Shown: piece by piece, positions 36,496-45,381 of the stretch
Numbering within the stretch: position 1 is the first letter of the stretch
How the letters are laid out: the number at the start of each line of letters is the position of its first letter
NCBI RefSeq assembly: GCF_039962115.1
Contig: NZ_JAMPKJ010000021.1
Coordinates: 25,100-89,099 of the forward strand
Direction: 5' to 3'
From: Funiculus sociatus GB2-C1
GTDB taxonomy: Bacteria > Cyanobacteriota > Cyanobacteriia > Cyanobacteriales > FACHB-T130
Length of the DNA stretch: 64,000 bases
Notes under the pieces: model-generated
Told to the model about the DNA's origin: nothing
Database searches by the model: none
The model's input: the letters and a program-made list of their open reading frames with translations, nothing else
Translations under genes and position numbers: made by a program

Positions 36496-37791
36496 TTAAG
36501 AAGGCTGTTTCTGTTTGCGCTTTAGTGCTGAAGTTGCACTCCATACACCAACCGCCCATAACCCCAACAAGCCAGCAGGCTCCGGAACATCTTTTGGCGG
36601 TTCAACTACTATTGGATCGGCGCGAAAAATTCCGCTAGTGCCATTAGCAAGACTGGCAAAAAACGCCACTTGACCGGAATTATTCAACCCTTCTCGGTAA
36701 AAACTTAACTCTTGCACTGTCGAACCAAATAGGGTGTCACCAGTAACAATTACCTTATCTTTGAGAGGATTGTTTCCAGTAAAAATGCCACTTCCTCCCA
36801 CATCTAAGCCTGCCAAAAAAGCTACTGTTCCAAAATCATTAATTGAGGGAGTACCAAAAAAGCTGTTAAAAGCGCCACTGCTATCGGCAATGGTGGTCGT
36901 TGTCGTGCCGTTGCCCGTAAAAACTCCGCTACTTCCCGTATCTAGACCCGCAATAAAGGCTACATTGCCTGAATTATTAATGGAGGGAAGGCTAAAACTC
37001 CTAAAAATGCCGCTAGTGTCAGCAATGGTCGTGATAATAGGCTCAGAGCCAAATGGGTTATCGTTGCCTGTGAAAATTCCAGTTGCTATATCACTTTCAT
37101 TATCAGACTGATATACGCCACCTCTAAAGGCTACGGTTCCGGCATCGTTGAGCATAGGAATGCTAATGCTTTCAAAGACTCCAGGTGCAATGGGCTGGCA
37201 AAAAACGCCGCCGCAGGAACGGGTGGAAATAGAGCCTCCGTTACTTATGCGAATGCTGGTTTGCACGAAAACCCCTGTAAACTCTTCTAAGAAAGCTACA
37301 TTTCCAGCGTTATTGATGGAGGGGAAGAAAACAGCCTCTCGGAAGCCAGCAACCACAACCAATTCAAAGTTGGTTTCATCTTCACCCTTAAAAATTATTG
37401 GAGTATTAGAGCGACGAAGTCCGGTAGAAAAGGCTACGGTTTTTGCGTCATTAATGGAGAGGGAACTAAAGCTATTAAATAGAGGCTCTCCGCTAGGATT
37501 GCCATAGGTGGTATTAGTGTCAACAACGGTGGTAGTTGTTGTGCCGTTGCTCGTGAATATCCCTTCGCCACCCACATCTAGTGCAGCATAAAAGGCGACG
37601 GTTCCTGTATTATTAAGGGCAGGGCTACCAAAGAAGTTATCATTGGGGTTACTATTACTAAAGCTGCTAAAAGAACTGTTGGTGTCAGCAATTTTTGTAA
37701 AATTGAAACTGGCAGCTTGTGCTTCTCCAGTTCCTAGCAAACCCAGACACAAACCCATCAATGCAGCTGGAAGGCTCAAGTGTAATTTCAT
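36496..37791 (-). CDS. PEP-CTERM protein with seven NNxGxVAF repeats (DUF7453-like), copy A
   Basis: 431 residues. The signal peptide (LPAALMGLCLGLLGTGEAQA) is followed by seven units around a motif such as INNSGNVAFIAGLD, each followed by G-I/V-FTGNGTTTTT-like strands. Seven regular beta units suggest a beta-propeller. It ends in VPEPAGLLGLWAVGVW plus KRKQK, a PEP-CTERM anchor. The neighbour at 37830-39119 is its tandem copy, identical to the base over long runs in the last third. An exported surface protein of unknown ligand. ATG start with GGAG upstream. Confidence 0.82.
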   Translation of the reverse strand: MKLHLSLPAALMGLCLGLLGTGEAQAASFNFTKIADTNSSFSSFSNSNPNDNFFGSPALNNTGTVAFYAALDVGGEGIFTSNGTTTTTVVDTNTTYGNPSGEPLFNSFSSLSINDAKTVAFSTGLRRSNTPIIFKGEDETNFELVVVAGFREAVFFPSINNAGNVAFLEEFTGVFVQTSIRISNGGSISTRSCGGVFCQPIAPGVFESISIPMLNDAGTVAFRGGVYQSDNESDIATGIFTGNDNPFGSEPIITTIADTSGIFRSFSLPSINNSGNVAFIAGLDTGSSGVFTGNGTTTTTIADSSGAFNSFFGTPSINDFGTVAFLAGLDVGGSGIFTGNNPLKDKVIVTGDTLFGSTVQELSFYREGLNNSGQVAFFASLANGTSGIFRADPIVVEPPKDVPEPAGLLGLWAVGVWSATSALKRKQKQPS

Positions 37792-37829
37792 GGCTATTTT
37801 TCTCCTGCATTTAGGTAACTGTTTATCCG

Positions 37830-39119
37830 CTATTTCTGTTTGCGCTTCATCACTGAAGTAGCCCCAAAAGTACCAACAGCCAGTAAACCCAACACAGAAG
37901 CAGGTTCCGGAACATCTTTTGGCGGTTCAACTACTATTGGATCGGCGCGAAAAATTCCGCCAGTGCCATTAGCAAGACTGGCAAAAAACGCCACCTGACC
38001 GGAATTATTCAACCCCTCTCGGTAAAAACTTAACTCTTGCACTGTCGAACCAAATAGGGTGTCACCAGTAACAATTACCTTATCTTTGAGAGGATTGTTT
38101 CCAGTGAAAATGCCACTTCCTCCAGCATCTAAGCCTGCCAAAAAAGCTACTGTTCCAAAATCATTAATTGAGGGAGTACCAAAAAAGCTGTTAAAAGCGC
38201 CACTGCTATCGGCAATGGTGGTCGTTGTTGTGCCGTTGCCCGTAAAAACTCCGCTAAGTCCCGCATCTAGGACAGCACTAAAGGCTACGGTTCCTGAATT
38301 ATTAATGGAGGGGTCGCTAAACCTGTTAAAGGCACCATTACTGTCAGCAATGGTGTTGGTGATAATTTCTCCATTATCTCTGGTGCCGTTGCCTGTGAAA
38401 ATTCCGCTACTTAGGTCATCATAGAAGCTATCAGACTGATATACGTCAGCACTAAAGGCTACGGTTCCTTGATCATTAATCATAGGCGCGCTAATGTTTT
38501 CAAAGACACCCGCAGCTGGTGGTTCGGTGTAAAAGCGGGTGGAAGCAATAACATTGTCAACCGATTCTTCACCAGCCAAAATTGTGGTCAGTCCACTAAA
38601 CCTTGAGATTGCTTGTAAGAAAGCTACAGTTCCGACGTTATTGAGTGAAGGAGAATAAACGTCCGTAAAACTATCTTCTCCAATCGCACCCTCTATTACG
38701 TTTTTTAATTCGCTGGTAAAAATTCCTGAAGTTCCAAAATTAGCACTAAAAGCTACGTTCCCTACATCATTTATAGAGAAGGAACCAAGTTCAGTAAGAG
38801 TATAGACTTCCGTTGGCCTTTCGCCAAAAAGACTGTTCGTATTGGCAATGCTGGTCGTTGTGGTGCCGTTGCCCGTAAAGATACCTTTACCCCCTGCATC
38901 TAGAAAAGCCGAAAAGGCTACAGTTCCTTGATTATTGATAGCGGGAGTGGCAGAAATTGGCTCGTAACCACCAATGCCTTGGCCACGAAAACTGTCAAAC
39001 AAGCCACTTGTATCAGCAATCTTTGTAAAAGTGAAACTGGCAGCTTGTGCTTCTCCAGTTCCTAGCAACCCCAGACACAATCCCACCAATGCTGCTGGCA
39101 GGCTCAAGTTTAATTTCAC
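37830..39119 (-). CDS. PEP-CTERM protein with seven NNxGxVAF repeats (DUF7453-like), copy B
   Basis: 429 residues, a tandem paralogue of copy A. It starts at GTG where copy A has ATG, with the same GCAGGAGA ribosome site and the same signal peptide. Seven units again (e.g. INNQGTVAFSAFLD, INDQGTVAFSADVY, LNNSGQVAFFASL). The first two thirds differ much from copy A, while 37916-38256 is nearly identical to 36591-36931, a sign of gene conversion or recent unequal exchange. It ends in VPEPASVLGLLAVGTFG and KRKQK. Confidence 0.82.
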   Translation of the reverse strand: MKLNLSLPAALVGLCLGLLGTGEAQAASFTFTKIADTSGLFDSFRGQGIGGYEPISATPAINNQGTVAFSAFLDAGGKGIFTGNGTTTTSIANTNSLFGERPTEVYTLTELGSFSINDVGNVAFSANFGTSGIFTSELKNVIEGAIGEDSFTDVYSPSLNNVGTVAFLQAISRFSGLTTILAGEESVDNVIASTRFYTEPPAAGVFENISAPMINDQGTVAFSADVYQSDSFYDDLSSGIFTGNGTRDNGEIITNTIADSNGAFNRFSDPSINNSGTVAFSAVLDAGLSGVFTGNGTTTTTIADSSGAFNSFFGTPSINDFGTVAFLAGLDAGGSGIFTGNNPLKDKVIVTGDTLFGSTVQELSFYREGLNNSGQVAFFASLANGTGGIFRADPIVVEPPKDVPEPASVLGLLAVGTFGATSVMKRKQK

Positions 39120-39661
39120 GGCTGTTTTATCTCCTGCATTTAGGTAACTAACGTCAATTGTTCCCTAATGATTAAATTAGGCAAACATTTACCTTCTGGA
39201 AGGCTGGATGTTTGTATGAGAAATGTTCCAAAGCGCGATCGCTACAATTTTCGTGTCAACAGAAACCGTGTATATCTCTGACGTTCAACAAAAGGTATAA
39301 ATCTTTGCGGAAATTAAATACTCTGACAATCTTGCGGTGATTTGTTTTCAGGGTTACTTCGCATTATCATGAAATCTTCACATATTCTTCAAACAAAATG
39401 CTAGTAGTTATACTGAATCTTTATTAAAACAATAAACTTTAAAACGCCCAACGAGGCAAAGAAAAACACCAAAGCCTTTACTGGGGAGGAAATCTAACTC
39501 TAAGTGGTTATACTGAGAGTATATGAAGTTGTAGTAAAGCTGAGTCAGGTATGAACTTAAGGTAGATGCGTGAAAGTTAGCTTTTCTTAAGTGGTGGCAC
39601 ACAGAGGAAGTAGCCGATGGCTCGTGTGAAACCTAACTGGTGTGGAAAGTGTCACTTTTGA
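39120..39661. other. Intergenic region upstream of the PEP-CTERM copy B gene
   Basis: About 540 bases with no convincing gene. It holds the upstream region of copy B (minus) and AT-rich sequence. Short open frames here lack ribosome sites and family resemblance. Confidence 0.5.
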
Positions 39662-39838
39662 TTTCAGGATATACGTCAAAATAACGATATAAATTTTTTA
39701 ACGGCTTTAAGGAATAGCGGTGTAACTGGTATTCAAAAACATTTTGAAGATTTAAGAGGTGTTGAGGGGAGACAGATTGTCTACACTGCAAAAATGGGAA
39801 TAGAAGGATTCATTCGCTTAGTTAATATTCTGATATGA
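39662..39838 (+). pseudogene. Possible remnant of a small gene
   Basis: 58 codons are open after a TGA at 39659 and end at the TGA at 39836-39838. The translation (NDINFLTALRNSGVTGIQ ... LVNILI) looks like ordinary protein, but there is no ATG or GTG near the start, and the preceding frame (39617 on, MARVKPNWCGKCHF) stops at that TGA. It may be the tail of a decayed gene. Family not recognised. Confidence 0.3.
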
Positions 39839-39848
39839 CATAAAAAAG

Positions 39849-39915
39849 GATTGGGGATTAGCAATTGGGAATTGGGAAAAAGTCTTACCCAGTCCCCAAT
39901 CGCCAATCCCCAACC
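39849..39915. repeat. Complementary heptamer repeats upstream of rpmI
   Basis: GGATTGGGGATTAGCAATTG and GGGAATTGGG are followed by CCCAGTCCCCAATCGCC and AATCCCCAACCC. The halves pair into a long imperfect hairpin, about 70 bases before the rpmI start. Confidence 0.65.
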
Positions 39916-39983
39916 CTCTATTACTTGTCGGAAACCACATAATAGTGCTAATGTTGTAGATTGTGTCGAATTAAAACAAGGTT

Positions 39984-40181
39984 ATGCCCAAACTGAAAAC
40001 CCGCAAAGCAGCGGCAAAGCGTTTCAGAGCTACTGGCAGCGGCAAAATAGTACGCCGCAAAGCCTTTAAAAGCCACTTGCTACAGCACAAGTCTTCTGAC
40101 CGGAAACGGCGGATGTCTAAAATGGCCGTGGTGCATGAACGCGATGAAGAAAATGTACGCTTGATGCTGCCGTATTTGTAA
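39984..40181 (+). CDS. rpmI: 50S ribosomal protein L35
   Basis: 65 residues, very basic. [15 protein letters not shown] is the family start and [16 protein letters not shown] the middle. Part of the large ribosomal subunit. In many bacteria infC precedes rpmI; here the upstream DNA is repeat-rich and no infC is seen in the window. rplT follows, 98 bases downstream. Confidence 0.97.
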   Translation: MPKLKTRKAAAKRFRATGSGKIVRRKAFKSHLLQHKSSDRKRRMSKMAVVHERDEENVRLMLPYL

Positions 40182-40195
40182 GGAAGCAATTAGTC

Positions 40196-40278
40196 GCTAG
40201 TTTTTAGCTAATAACTAATAACTACTGACTAATAACTACTAACTACTGACTACTGACCCCTAACCACTAACGACTAGC
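40196..40278. repeat. Tandem repeats between rpmI and rplT
   Basis: ACTAATAACTACTGACTAAT-type units (ACTAATAACT, ACTACTGACT, ACCACTAACGACTAGCC) fill the whole gap between the two ribosomal protein genes and reach the rplT start, where they replace a normal Shine-Dalgarno. Confidence 0.7.
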
Positions 40279-40279
40279 C

Positions 40280-40630
40280 ATGACACGGGTAAAACGCGGT
40301 AATGTTGCTCGTAAACGCCGCAACAAAATTCTCAAACTAGCCAAAGGCTTCCGAGGTTCACAATCAACTCTGTTCCGGACAGCCAATCAACAGGTAATGA
40401 AGGCGCTGCGTAACGCTTATCGCGATCGCAAGAAGCGCAAGCGCGATTTCCGCAGTCTGTGGATTACGCGCATCAATGCAGCAGCACGTCAGCACGGCAT
40501 TAGCTATAGCCAATTGATGGGTAAATTGAAAAAAGCTAATGTTCAGATAAATCGTAAGATGCTGGCGCAGATGGCTGTCCTCGATCCATCTAGTTTTGAC
40601 CAAGTGCTGCAATTAGCTACTAAAGATTAG
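40280..40630 (+). CDS. rplT: 50S ribosomal protein L20
   Basis: 116 residues. Begins [18 protein letters not shown] and contains [15 protein letters not shown] and [16 protein letters not shown] text (seen as [16 protein letters not shown]). An early-assembly 23S rRNA-binding protein; in other bacteria it also represses its own operon. Follows rpmI after the repeat tract. The next gene begins 17 bases after its stop. Confidence 0.97.
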   Translation: MTRVKRGNVARKRRNKILKLAKGFRGSQSTLFRTANQQVMKALRNAYRDRKKRKRDFRSLWITRINAAARQHGISYSQLMGKLKKANVQINRKMLAQMAVLDPSSFDQVLQLATKD

Positions 40631-40646
40631 GGATGAAGGCAAAAGG

Positions 40647-41531
40647 ATGAAGGATAAATTAATTTTGCCTATTGCCTTTTGCCTATTTTCTTTTTCTTTG
40701 TGCCTTTTGCAACCCCCCACCCCCTCCGACTCCCGCGCTGGCGGGGGAGAAATCAGAAAAATTTGTTGGTGGGTGGTTGGGGGTATCGCCTCTTCTCATG
40801 CCGCTGAACTCAAAGATATTCAGGAGCGTGGCTATCTAATTGTTGCAGTTAAAGACAATGTGCGCCCTTTAGGTTTCACAGATGCCAGTGGCAAACTGCA
40901 AGGGTTAGAAATTGACTTGGCTCGGCGTTTGGCGGCGGAAATTCTGGGGAAACTGGATGCGGTGAGGTTGCAGCCAGTGGCAAACCGCGATCGCGTCTCA
41001 GTGGTGCTGGAGGGTAAAGTCGATCTGACGATTGCCAGAGTAACGGCAACTTCATCGCGCGATCGCTTAGTTAACTTCAGCCTTCCCTACTATCTGGATG
41101 GCACTGCCTTAGTTACCAAGGACGCATCTTTACAGAAGCTAGATGATGTGCAAAATCAAAAGATTGCCGTCCTGAAAGGTTCTGATACGATTTCGCAGGT
41201 GCGGTTTATTATACCACAAGTTGAGTTGGTTGGTGTAGATTCTTATGAAGAGGCGCGATCGCTTCTAGAATCAGGTGGTGCCAGTGCCTTTGCCGCCGAT
41301 GCCAGCGTTCTCACAGGCTGGGTGCAGGAGTATCCTGAGTACCGACTACTAAGTGTGCGACTCTCAGGAGAACCCTTAGCTGTAGTAATGCCCAAGGGAT
41401 TGCAGTACGATAGTTTGCGGCAGCGGGTGAATGATGCGATCGCCCGTTGGAAGGCAGAAGGATGGCTACAGGAACGGATTAAGTATTGGGGGCTACCTCA
41501 GAGCGATACTCCACGGTTCCAGACACGATGA
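40647..41531 (+). CDS. Periplasmic solute-binding protein (type 2, amino-acid ABC-like)
   Basis: 294 residues. The mature part starts near ELKDIQERGYLIVAVKDNVRPLGF, then LEIDLARRLAAEI, RVSVVLEGKVDLTIA and RLVNFSLPYYLDGTALV, the standard SBP_bac_3 pattern for a bilobed binding protein. The first 55 residues are odd: a hydrophobic signal-like LILPIAFCLFSFSLCLL, then a Pro/Gly-rich piece and a second hydrophobic GGIASSHA; this DNA is built from AAAGGATGAAGG and CCCCCACC repeats. No permease or ATPase gene lies next to it, so partner unknown. Confidence 0.8.
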   Translation: MKDKLILPIAFCLFSFSLCLLQPPTPSDSRAGGGEIRKICWWVVGGIASSHAAELKDIQERGYLIVAVKDNVRPLGFTDASGKLQGLEIDLARRLAAEILGKLDAVRLQPVANRDRVSVVLEGKVDLTIARVTATSSRDRLVNFSLPYYLDGTALVTKDASLQKLDDVQNQKIAVLKGSDTISQVRFIIPQVELVGVDSYEEARSLLESGGASAFAADASVLTGWVQEYPEYRLLSVRLSGEPLAVVMPKGLQYDSLRQRVNDAIARWKAEGWLQERIKYWGLPQSDTPRFQTR

Positions 41532-41589
41532 ATCGCATCTCATCATAATAAAGTTAGAAGCAAAATTTTAATCTATCTAATGGAAGGGC

Positions 41590-42120
41590 ATGGATAACGA
41601 AATTCTGCCAATTTTCTACCTCTCGTTCTTGCTGGTACTGCTTGGTGCTGCTGCTGTGGCAATTGTGCGCCAGATTTTCAAAACTCGCAAAATTGAAAGC
41701 GCCCTCTCGCGGCTGCAAAAGAATCTGAAAGATAACCAAGGCACAACTCAAGAGTATTACGAACTGGGCAGCATCTATCTCGATAAAAAATTGTACGTGC
41801 AGGCGATAAACCAGTTTCAAAAAGCCCTAAAAGCTGAAGATGCTGAATCAGAAAACCTCGCGCCTGTATACAATGCTCTTGGCTTTGCTAACTTCTCTCA
41901 AGAGCAGTATGACGTAGCAATTCGCAACTACAAAGAAGCCTTGAAGCTAGATCCAGATTATGTCACAGCGCTCAATAACCTGGGCCATGTTTATGAGAAG
42001 AAGAAATTAACTTCTCAAGCCTTAGAAATGTATGAGGAATCGCTCAAACACGCACCGAACAATCCTACTGCCAAGCGTCGCGCCGAATCCTTACGCAGAA
42101 GGTTGGTTCCCTCCAGTTAA
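41590..42120 (+). CDS. ycf37: Photosystem I assembly TPR protein Ycf37
   Basis: 176 residues. A single N-terminal membrane helix (LPIFYLSFLLVLLGAAAVAIV) is followed by three tetratricopeptide repeats (YYELGSIYLDKKLYVQAINQ, VYNALGFANFSQEQYDVAIR, ALNNLGHVYEKKKLTSQAL). Size and layout match Ycf37 (Slr0171 of Synechocystis), which helps assemble or stabilise photosystem I at the thylakoid membrane. It is followed by a strong terminator. TPR proteins are numerous, so the assignment rests on length and membrane anchor. Confidence 0.75.
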   Translation: MDNEILPIFYLSFLLVLLGAAAVAIVRQIFKTRKIESALSRLQKNLKDNQGTTQEYYELGSIYLDKKLYVQAINQFQKALKAEDAESENLAPVYNALGFANFSQEQYDVAIRNYKEALKLDPDYVTALNNLGHVYEKKKLTSQALEMYEESLKHAPNNPTAKRRAESLRRRLVPSS

Positions 42121-42190
42121 TTGCAAATATACCCCGCAGAATCTAGCCTGTGGCTACATAAACCAAGCCTACCTACAGAGGCTATAGAAA

Positions 42191-42215
42191 AAGCCCGCGC
42201 AGGCGGGCTTTTTTT
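42191..42215 (+). terminator. Rho-independent terminator after ycf37
   Basis: AAGCCCGC and GCGGGCTT form an eight-base stem around GCAG, followed by a run of seven Ts. A textbook intrinsic terminator 70 bases after the ycf37 stop. Confidence 0.88.
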
Positions 42216-42270
42216 GTGTAGATGCGACTTTAGTCGTCAGGCGTTTTTACAAATGGCTAATGACCAATGA

Positions 42271-43368
42271 CTAATCTTCAAGTTCCCATTGATCCTTGCT
42301 CATTTCTTCATCCAGAATTTTTTTCGGACGCAGCACCAAGATAACTTGTCCTAAAAGAGGGAAACTGGGAGCATCTGGGAACCACTGAAATTGCAATTCT
42401 CCTGACTCTTCAAATAAAAAGTAGCTATCAGCATCCCATTCCTGTTTAGCTCGATCTATCAGCAGCAGGATTGGTTCAGAAGTGCTACTTAATTGATTGG
42501 GTAAATAGCTACTATTGCAGAGAATTACTACTGGCTCTTGGGCTTTCAAAACGACTTGCCAACCGGGTAGAGAAACCCAAGATCCATTCCAAGATATCTT
42601 CACTAGCTCGAATGGCTTAATTGGTTCGACTAGCGGGATATTTTGCAAGTTAGCGGATTTTAGGGGGAGGACACCCGCTACTGGGATTATGCGGGGTTGT
42701 TGCTCGTCTTCGTCCTGCCGATATACGGGTAAAATGGGGGCTTTACGCTTGGAAGTGCCTACAACTTCAGTAAGCAGCTGTTCTATCTGTTGTCGGGCGC
42801 TTTGGCTGTGGGCGAACATTAAGCCACGAGCAATAAAACGCGATCGCTCTGCTAAATCCGTTTGTTGTTTTGCCCGTCTCCAATATTGGTAGGCTACCGC
42901 ATCTCCGGGATGGTTAGAAAATCCCTGCGGTAACGTCCGCATCCGGGAAAGCTCTTTCACGTCTTTTGCGACTTCACGGGCAACATCGGCATCCAGATTT
43001 CTGGATAATATAAATTCTGCCGTCGCAACTCGTTCTAGCTGGGTAAGAATACGCAATTCATACAAAATATCGCTACCTTTGCGAAAATAATGCGATCGCG
43101 CTTCCAGGGACGCTTCACCATTCACCAATGACGTATAAACTTGAGAGCCGACAATAACTTGATTCTGCTGTATAGGCTCAAAACCAGTTGCCTCAAAAAT
43201 CGCCTGGGGAGTGTAACCTGCTTTTTGCAATGTGGCACAGGCTTGTCCCCACTCAACCCAGCTGCCTTCTTTGCGCCGAAGACTAAGCAGTAAATCTTCA
43301 ATATTCTCTTTCGCTTGCTCTGGTTGAGGGTTACGATCGGGAGTGTCTGAGGAGGATGTTTCAGTCAT
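42271..43368 (-). CDS. raf1: Rubisco accumulation factor 1
   Basis: 365 residues. The alpha-domain includes KEGSWVEWGQACATLQKAG and GFEPIQQNQVIVGSQVYTS; SHYFRKGSDILYELRIL follows, then a flexible linker and the beta-domain (VEPIKPFELVKISWNGSWVS; LPGWQVVLKAQEPVVI). Raf1 binds RbcL dimers after GroEL folding and helps form the L8S8 enzyme in the cytoplasm. Convergent with the ycf37 unit and divergent from the response regulator gene. Confidence 0.93.
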   Translation of the reverse strand: MTETSSSDTPDRNPQPEQAKENIEDLLLSLRRKEGSWVEWGQACATLQKAGYTPQAIFEATGFEPIQQNQVIVGSQVYTSLVNGEASLEARSHYFRKGSDILYELRILTQLERVATAEFILSRNLDADVAREVAKDVKELSRMRTLPQGFSNHPGDAVAYQYWRRAKQQTDLAERSRFIARGLMFAHSQSARQQIEQLLTEVVGTSKRKAPILPVYRQDEDEQQPRIIPVAGVLPLKSANLQNIPLVEPIKPFELVKISWNGSWVSLPGWQVVLKAQEPVVILCNSSYLPNQLSSTSEPILLLIDRAKQEWDADSYFLFEESGELQFQWFPDAPSFPLLGQVILVLRPKKILDEEMSKDQWELED

Positions 43369-43664
43369 AATTACCGCAAGGAGCTTTCACAAGCTATCAA
43401 GTTACAAGCGACGTTCTTCAATGTATCGCGTTCGGGTCACTAATTTAGAAATTGAGAATTTAAAATTGAGAATTGAGAATTGGGAATCCCCAGCCCCCAG
43501 TCCCCAGTTCCCAGTTCCCAGTGTCCCTTCGATTAGCCAAAAACCGTAAATTCCTGGTTACATTCTTCGTTACAAAAATGTTACTAATAATTAGCCTCTA
43601 GTAAAAAATGATTTGTACGTCCGAATCTGCACCAAGAAGTTGACCAAGAGTTTATTGTATCTTT
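43369..43664. other. Intergenic region between divergent raf1 and the response regulator gene
   Basis: 296 bases. The middle (43453-43530) is GAGAATTGAGAATT repeats followed by CCCAGTTCCCAGTTCCC. Promoters of both genes must lie here; none is clear enough to mark. Confidence 0.6.
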
Positions 43665-44612
43665 ATGGACAATGCTATTACGGATCTTGATACTATCAGC
43701 CGTCAGTTAATGAGTCTAGAGCGACCAAAAAAGCCTAAGATGTTGGTGGTAGACGATGAGCCAGATAATCTCGATCTGCTCTACCGCACTTTCCGCCGAG
43801 ATTTCAACGTTCTGAGAGCCGAAAGCGGTATTCACGCCCTGGAAGTTTTGTCAGCAGAAGGGGAAGTTGCCGTAATTATCTCTGACCAACGGATGCCAGA
43901 AATGAAGGGAACCGAATTTTTGAGCAGAACAGTTCCCAAGTTCCCAGATACGGTGCGAATCATCCTCACGGGTTTTACAGACGTTGAGGATTTGGTAGAA
44001 GCGATTAACTCTGGACAAGTTTACAAGTACATCACCAAGCCTTGGGACCCCAATGAACTCAAAGCCGTGGTGCAACGGGCAGCAGATACTTACGATTTGT
44101 TGAAGCAACGCACAGAGGAACTGCATCGCGCTCAGGCGCAAACAGCACTTCTAGCAACAATTGTGCAGGTAGCACAGGAGTCCCCCAGCTTAGAAGCGAC
44201 GCTAGAGCCAATTGCTGATGCTTTTGGCAAGAGCTTTTGGGCAGATGGCTGCATTTTGCAGCTGGTGGAGGGTGAGGCGCTGACTGCGGCTCAAGGAATT
44301 TACAGTTCCGCTCTTGACACAGAAAACTGGCTATCTTTAGACCCCAGAGTAGAGGAGGCGATCGCATCCCGACAAGTTCAGGCTTGGGTGAATGCTCCGG
44401 GAAATACGGTTCCAGCTGGTATTGACCAATACCAAGCTTCAGGTCTTCAGGCGCATCTAGTTATCCCTATCGTCTATCGGGGTGAAGTGCTGGCGGTGCT
44501 ATCACTCCAGTGGAAGCGCCCCTGCAAATTGCGAGAAGATGAGCTGAAACTGATTCACTTATCGGCGCAGCAAGTTGGTCTAGTCCTCACCAGTACCCGA
44601 TACCATAAGTAG
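43665..44612 (+). CDS. Response regulator with C-terminal GAF domain
   Basis: 315 residues. Receiver domain at about 25-140 with acidic pair D30/D31, phosphoacceptor D74 in ISDQRMPEM, threonine in LTGFTD and K125 in ITKPWDP. A helical linker (DLLKQRTEELHRAQAQTALL) leads to a GAF domain (about 165-310: LATIVQVAQESPSLEATLEP ... VIPIVYRGEVLAVLSLQW). No DNA-binding or enzymatic output is present. It may bind a ligand or act in a relay. No kinase is adjacent. Cytoplasmic. Confidence 0.87.
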   Translation: MDNAITDLDTISRQLMSLERPKKPKMLVVDDEPDNLDLLYRTFRRDFNVLRAESGIHALEVLSAEGEVAVIISDQRMPEMKGTEFLSRTVPKFPDTVRIILTGFTDVEDLVEAINSGQVYKYITKPWDPNELKAVVQRAADTYDLLKQRTEELHRAQAQTALLATIVQVAQESPSLEATLEPIADAFGKSFWADGCILQLVEGEALTAAQGIYSSALDTENWLSLDPRVEEAIASRQVQAWVNAPGNTVPAGIDQYQASGLQAHLVIPIVYRGEVLAVLSLQWKRPCKLREDELKLIHLSAQQVGLVLTSTRYHK

Positions 44613-44679
44613 TCATTGGTCATTAGTCATTGGCTAATGGCTAATGGCTTTTAAACAATTAGCAATTAGCAACAGACTA
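44613..44679. repeat. Tandem repeats upstream of menG
   Basis: GTCATTGGTCATTAGTCATT is followed by TGGCTAATGGCTAATGG and AATTAGCAATTAGC. This is the usual interspersed repeat type, and it fills the gap and reaches the menG start. Confidence 0.65.
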
Positions 44680-45381
44680 ATGACTACTGACCAAAAGCAA
44701 ATTCAAGCCATATTTGACCGCATTGCCCCAGTTTACGACCAGCTTAACGATCGCTTGAGTTTAGGGCAGCATCGCGTCTGGAAGCTGATGACGGTGAAGT
44801 GGATTGATTTAAGTATTGGTGATGTTTGCTTGGATGTATGCTGTGGCAGTGGCGATCTAGCCCAGCTAGTGGCGCAGCGCGTCGGAGAAACCGGGCAAGT
44901 TTTTGGGGTAGATTTTTCATCAGAGCAGTTAGCGATCGCTCGCCAACGCTCCCAAAATCAACACCCGCCTCTACCCATCACCTGGATCGAAGCAGACGCA
45001 CTAAATCTCCCCTTTCCCGACAGCCACTTCGACTGCGCCACAATGGGCTACGGACTCCGCAACGTCACTAATATTCCCCGGTGTCTCCAAGAGCTGCACC
45101 GCGTCCTCAAGCCTGGTGCCAAAGCCGCTATATTAGACTTCCATCGCCCCAGCAGTCCCCTACTGCGAAGCTTTCAGCAGTGGTATCTGGATAACATCGT
45201 CGTCCCAAATGCCAAAGAACTAGGATTGACCGAAGAATACGCCTACATTAGTCCCAGCCTAGATAAATTTCCCATAGGCAGCGAACAAGTTCATTTAGCC
45301 CGTCAAGCTGGATTTGACAAAGCTACTCACTATCAAATTGCTAGTGGGATGATGGGCGTTTTAGTCGTAGCCAAAGCCTAA
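44680..45381 (+). CDS. menG: Demethylphylloquinone methyltransferase MenG (UbiE family)
   Basis: 233 residues from the ATG at 44680; the frame extends to an ATG at 44644 but that part is coded by repeats. UbiE motifs: FDRIAPVYDQLNDRLSLGQH, the SAM loop LDVCCGSGDL, FDCATMGYGLRNV and ILDFHRPSSP. In cyanobacteria this enzyme methylates 2-phytyl-1,4-naphthoquinone to make phylloquinone, the photosystem I cofactor. It shares the strand with the response regulator gene and is followed by a spacer of about 260 bases. Confidence 0.92.
   Translation: MTTDQKQIQAIFDRIAPVYDQLNDRLSLGQHRVWKLMTVKWIDLSIGDVCLDVCCGSGDLAQLVAQRVGETGQVFGVDFSSEQLAIARQRSQNQHPPLPITWIEADALNLPFPDSHFDCATMGYGLRNVTNIPRCLQELHRVLKPGAKAAILDFHRPSSPLLRSFQQWYLDNIVVPNAKELGLTEEYAYISPSLDKFPIGSEQVHLARQAGFDKATHYQIASGMMGVLVVAKA

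Noticed and set aside
36734..37111. 125-codon plus-strand frame within the PEP-CTERM gene
   Set aside because: Antisense shadow of the repeated units; its copy at 38059-38424 comes from the same duplication.
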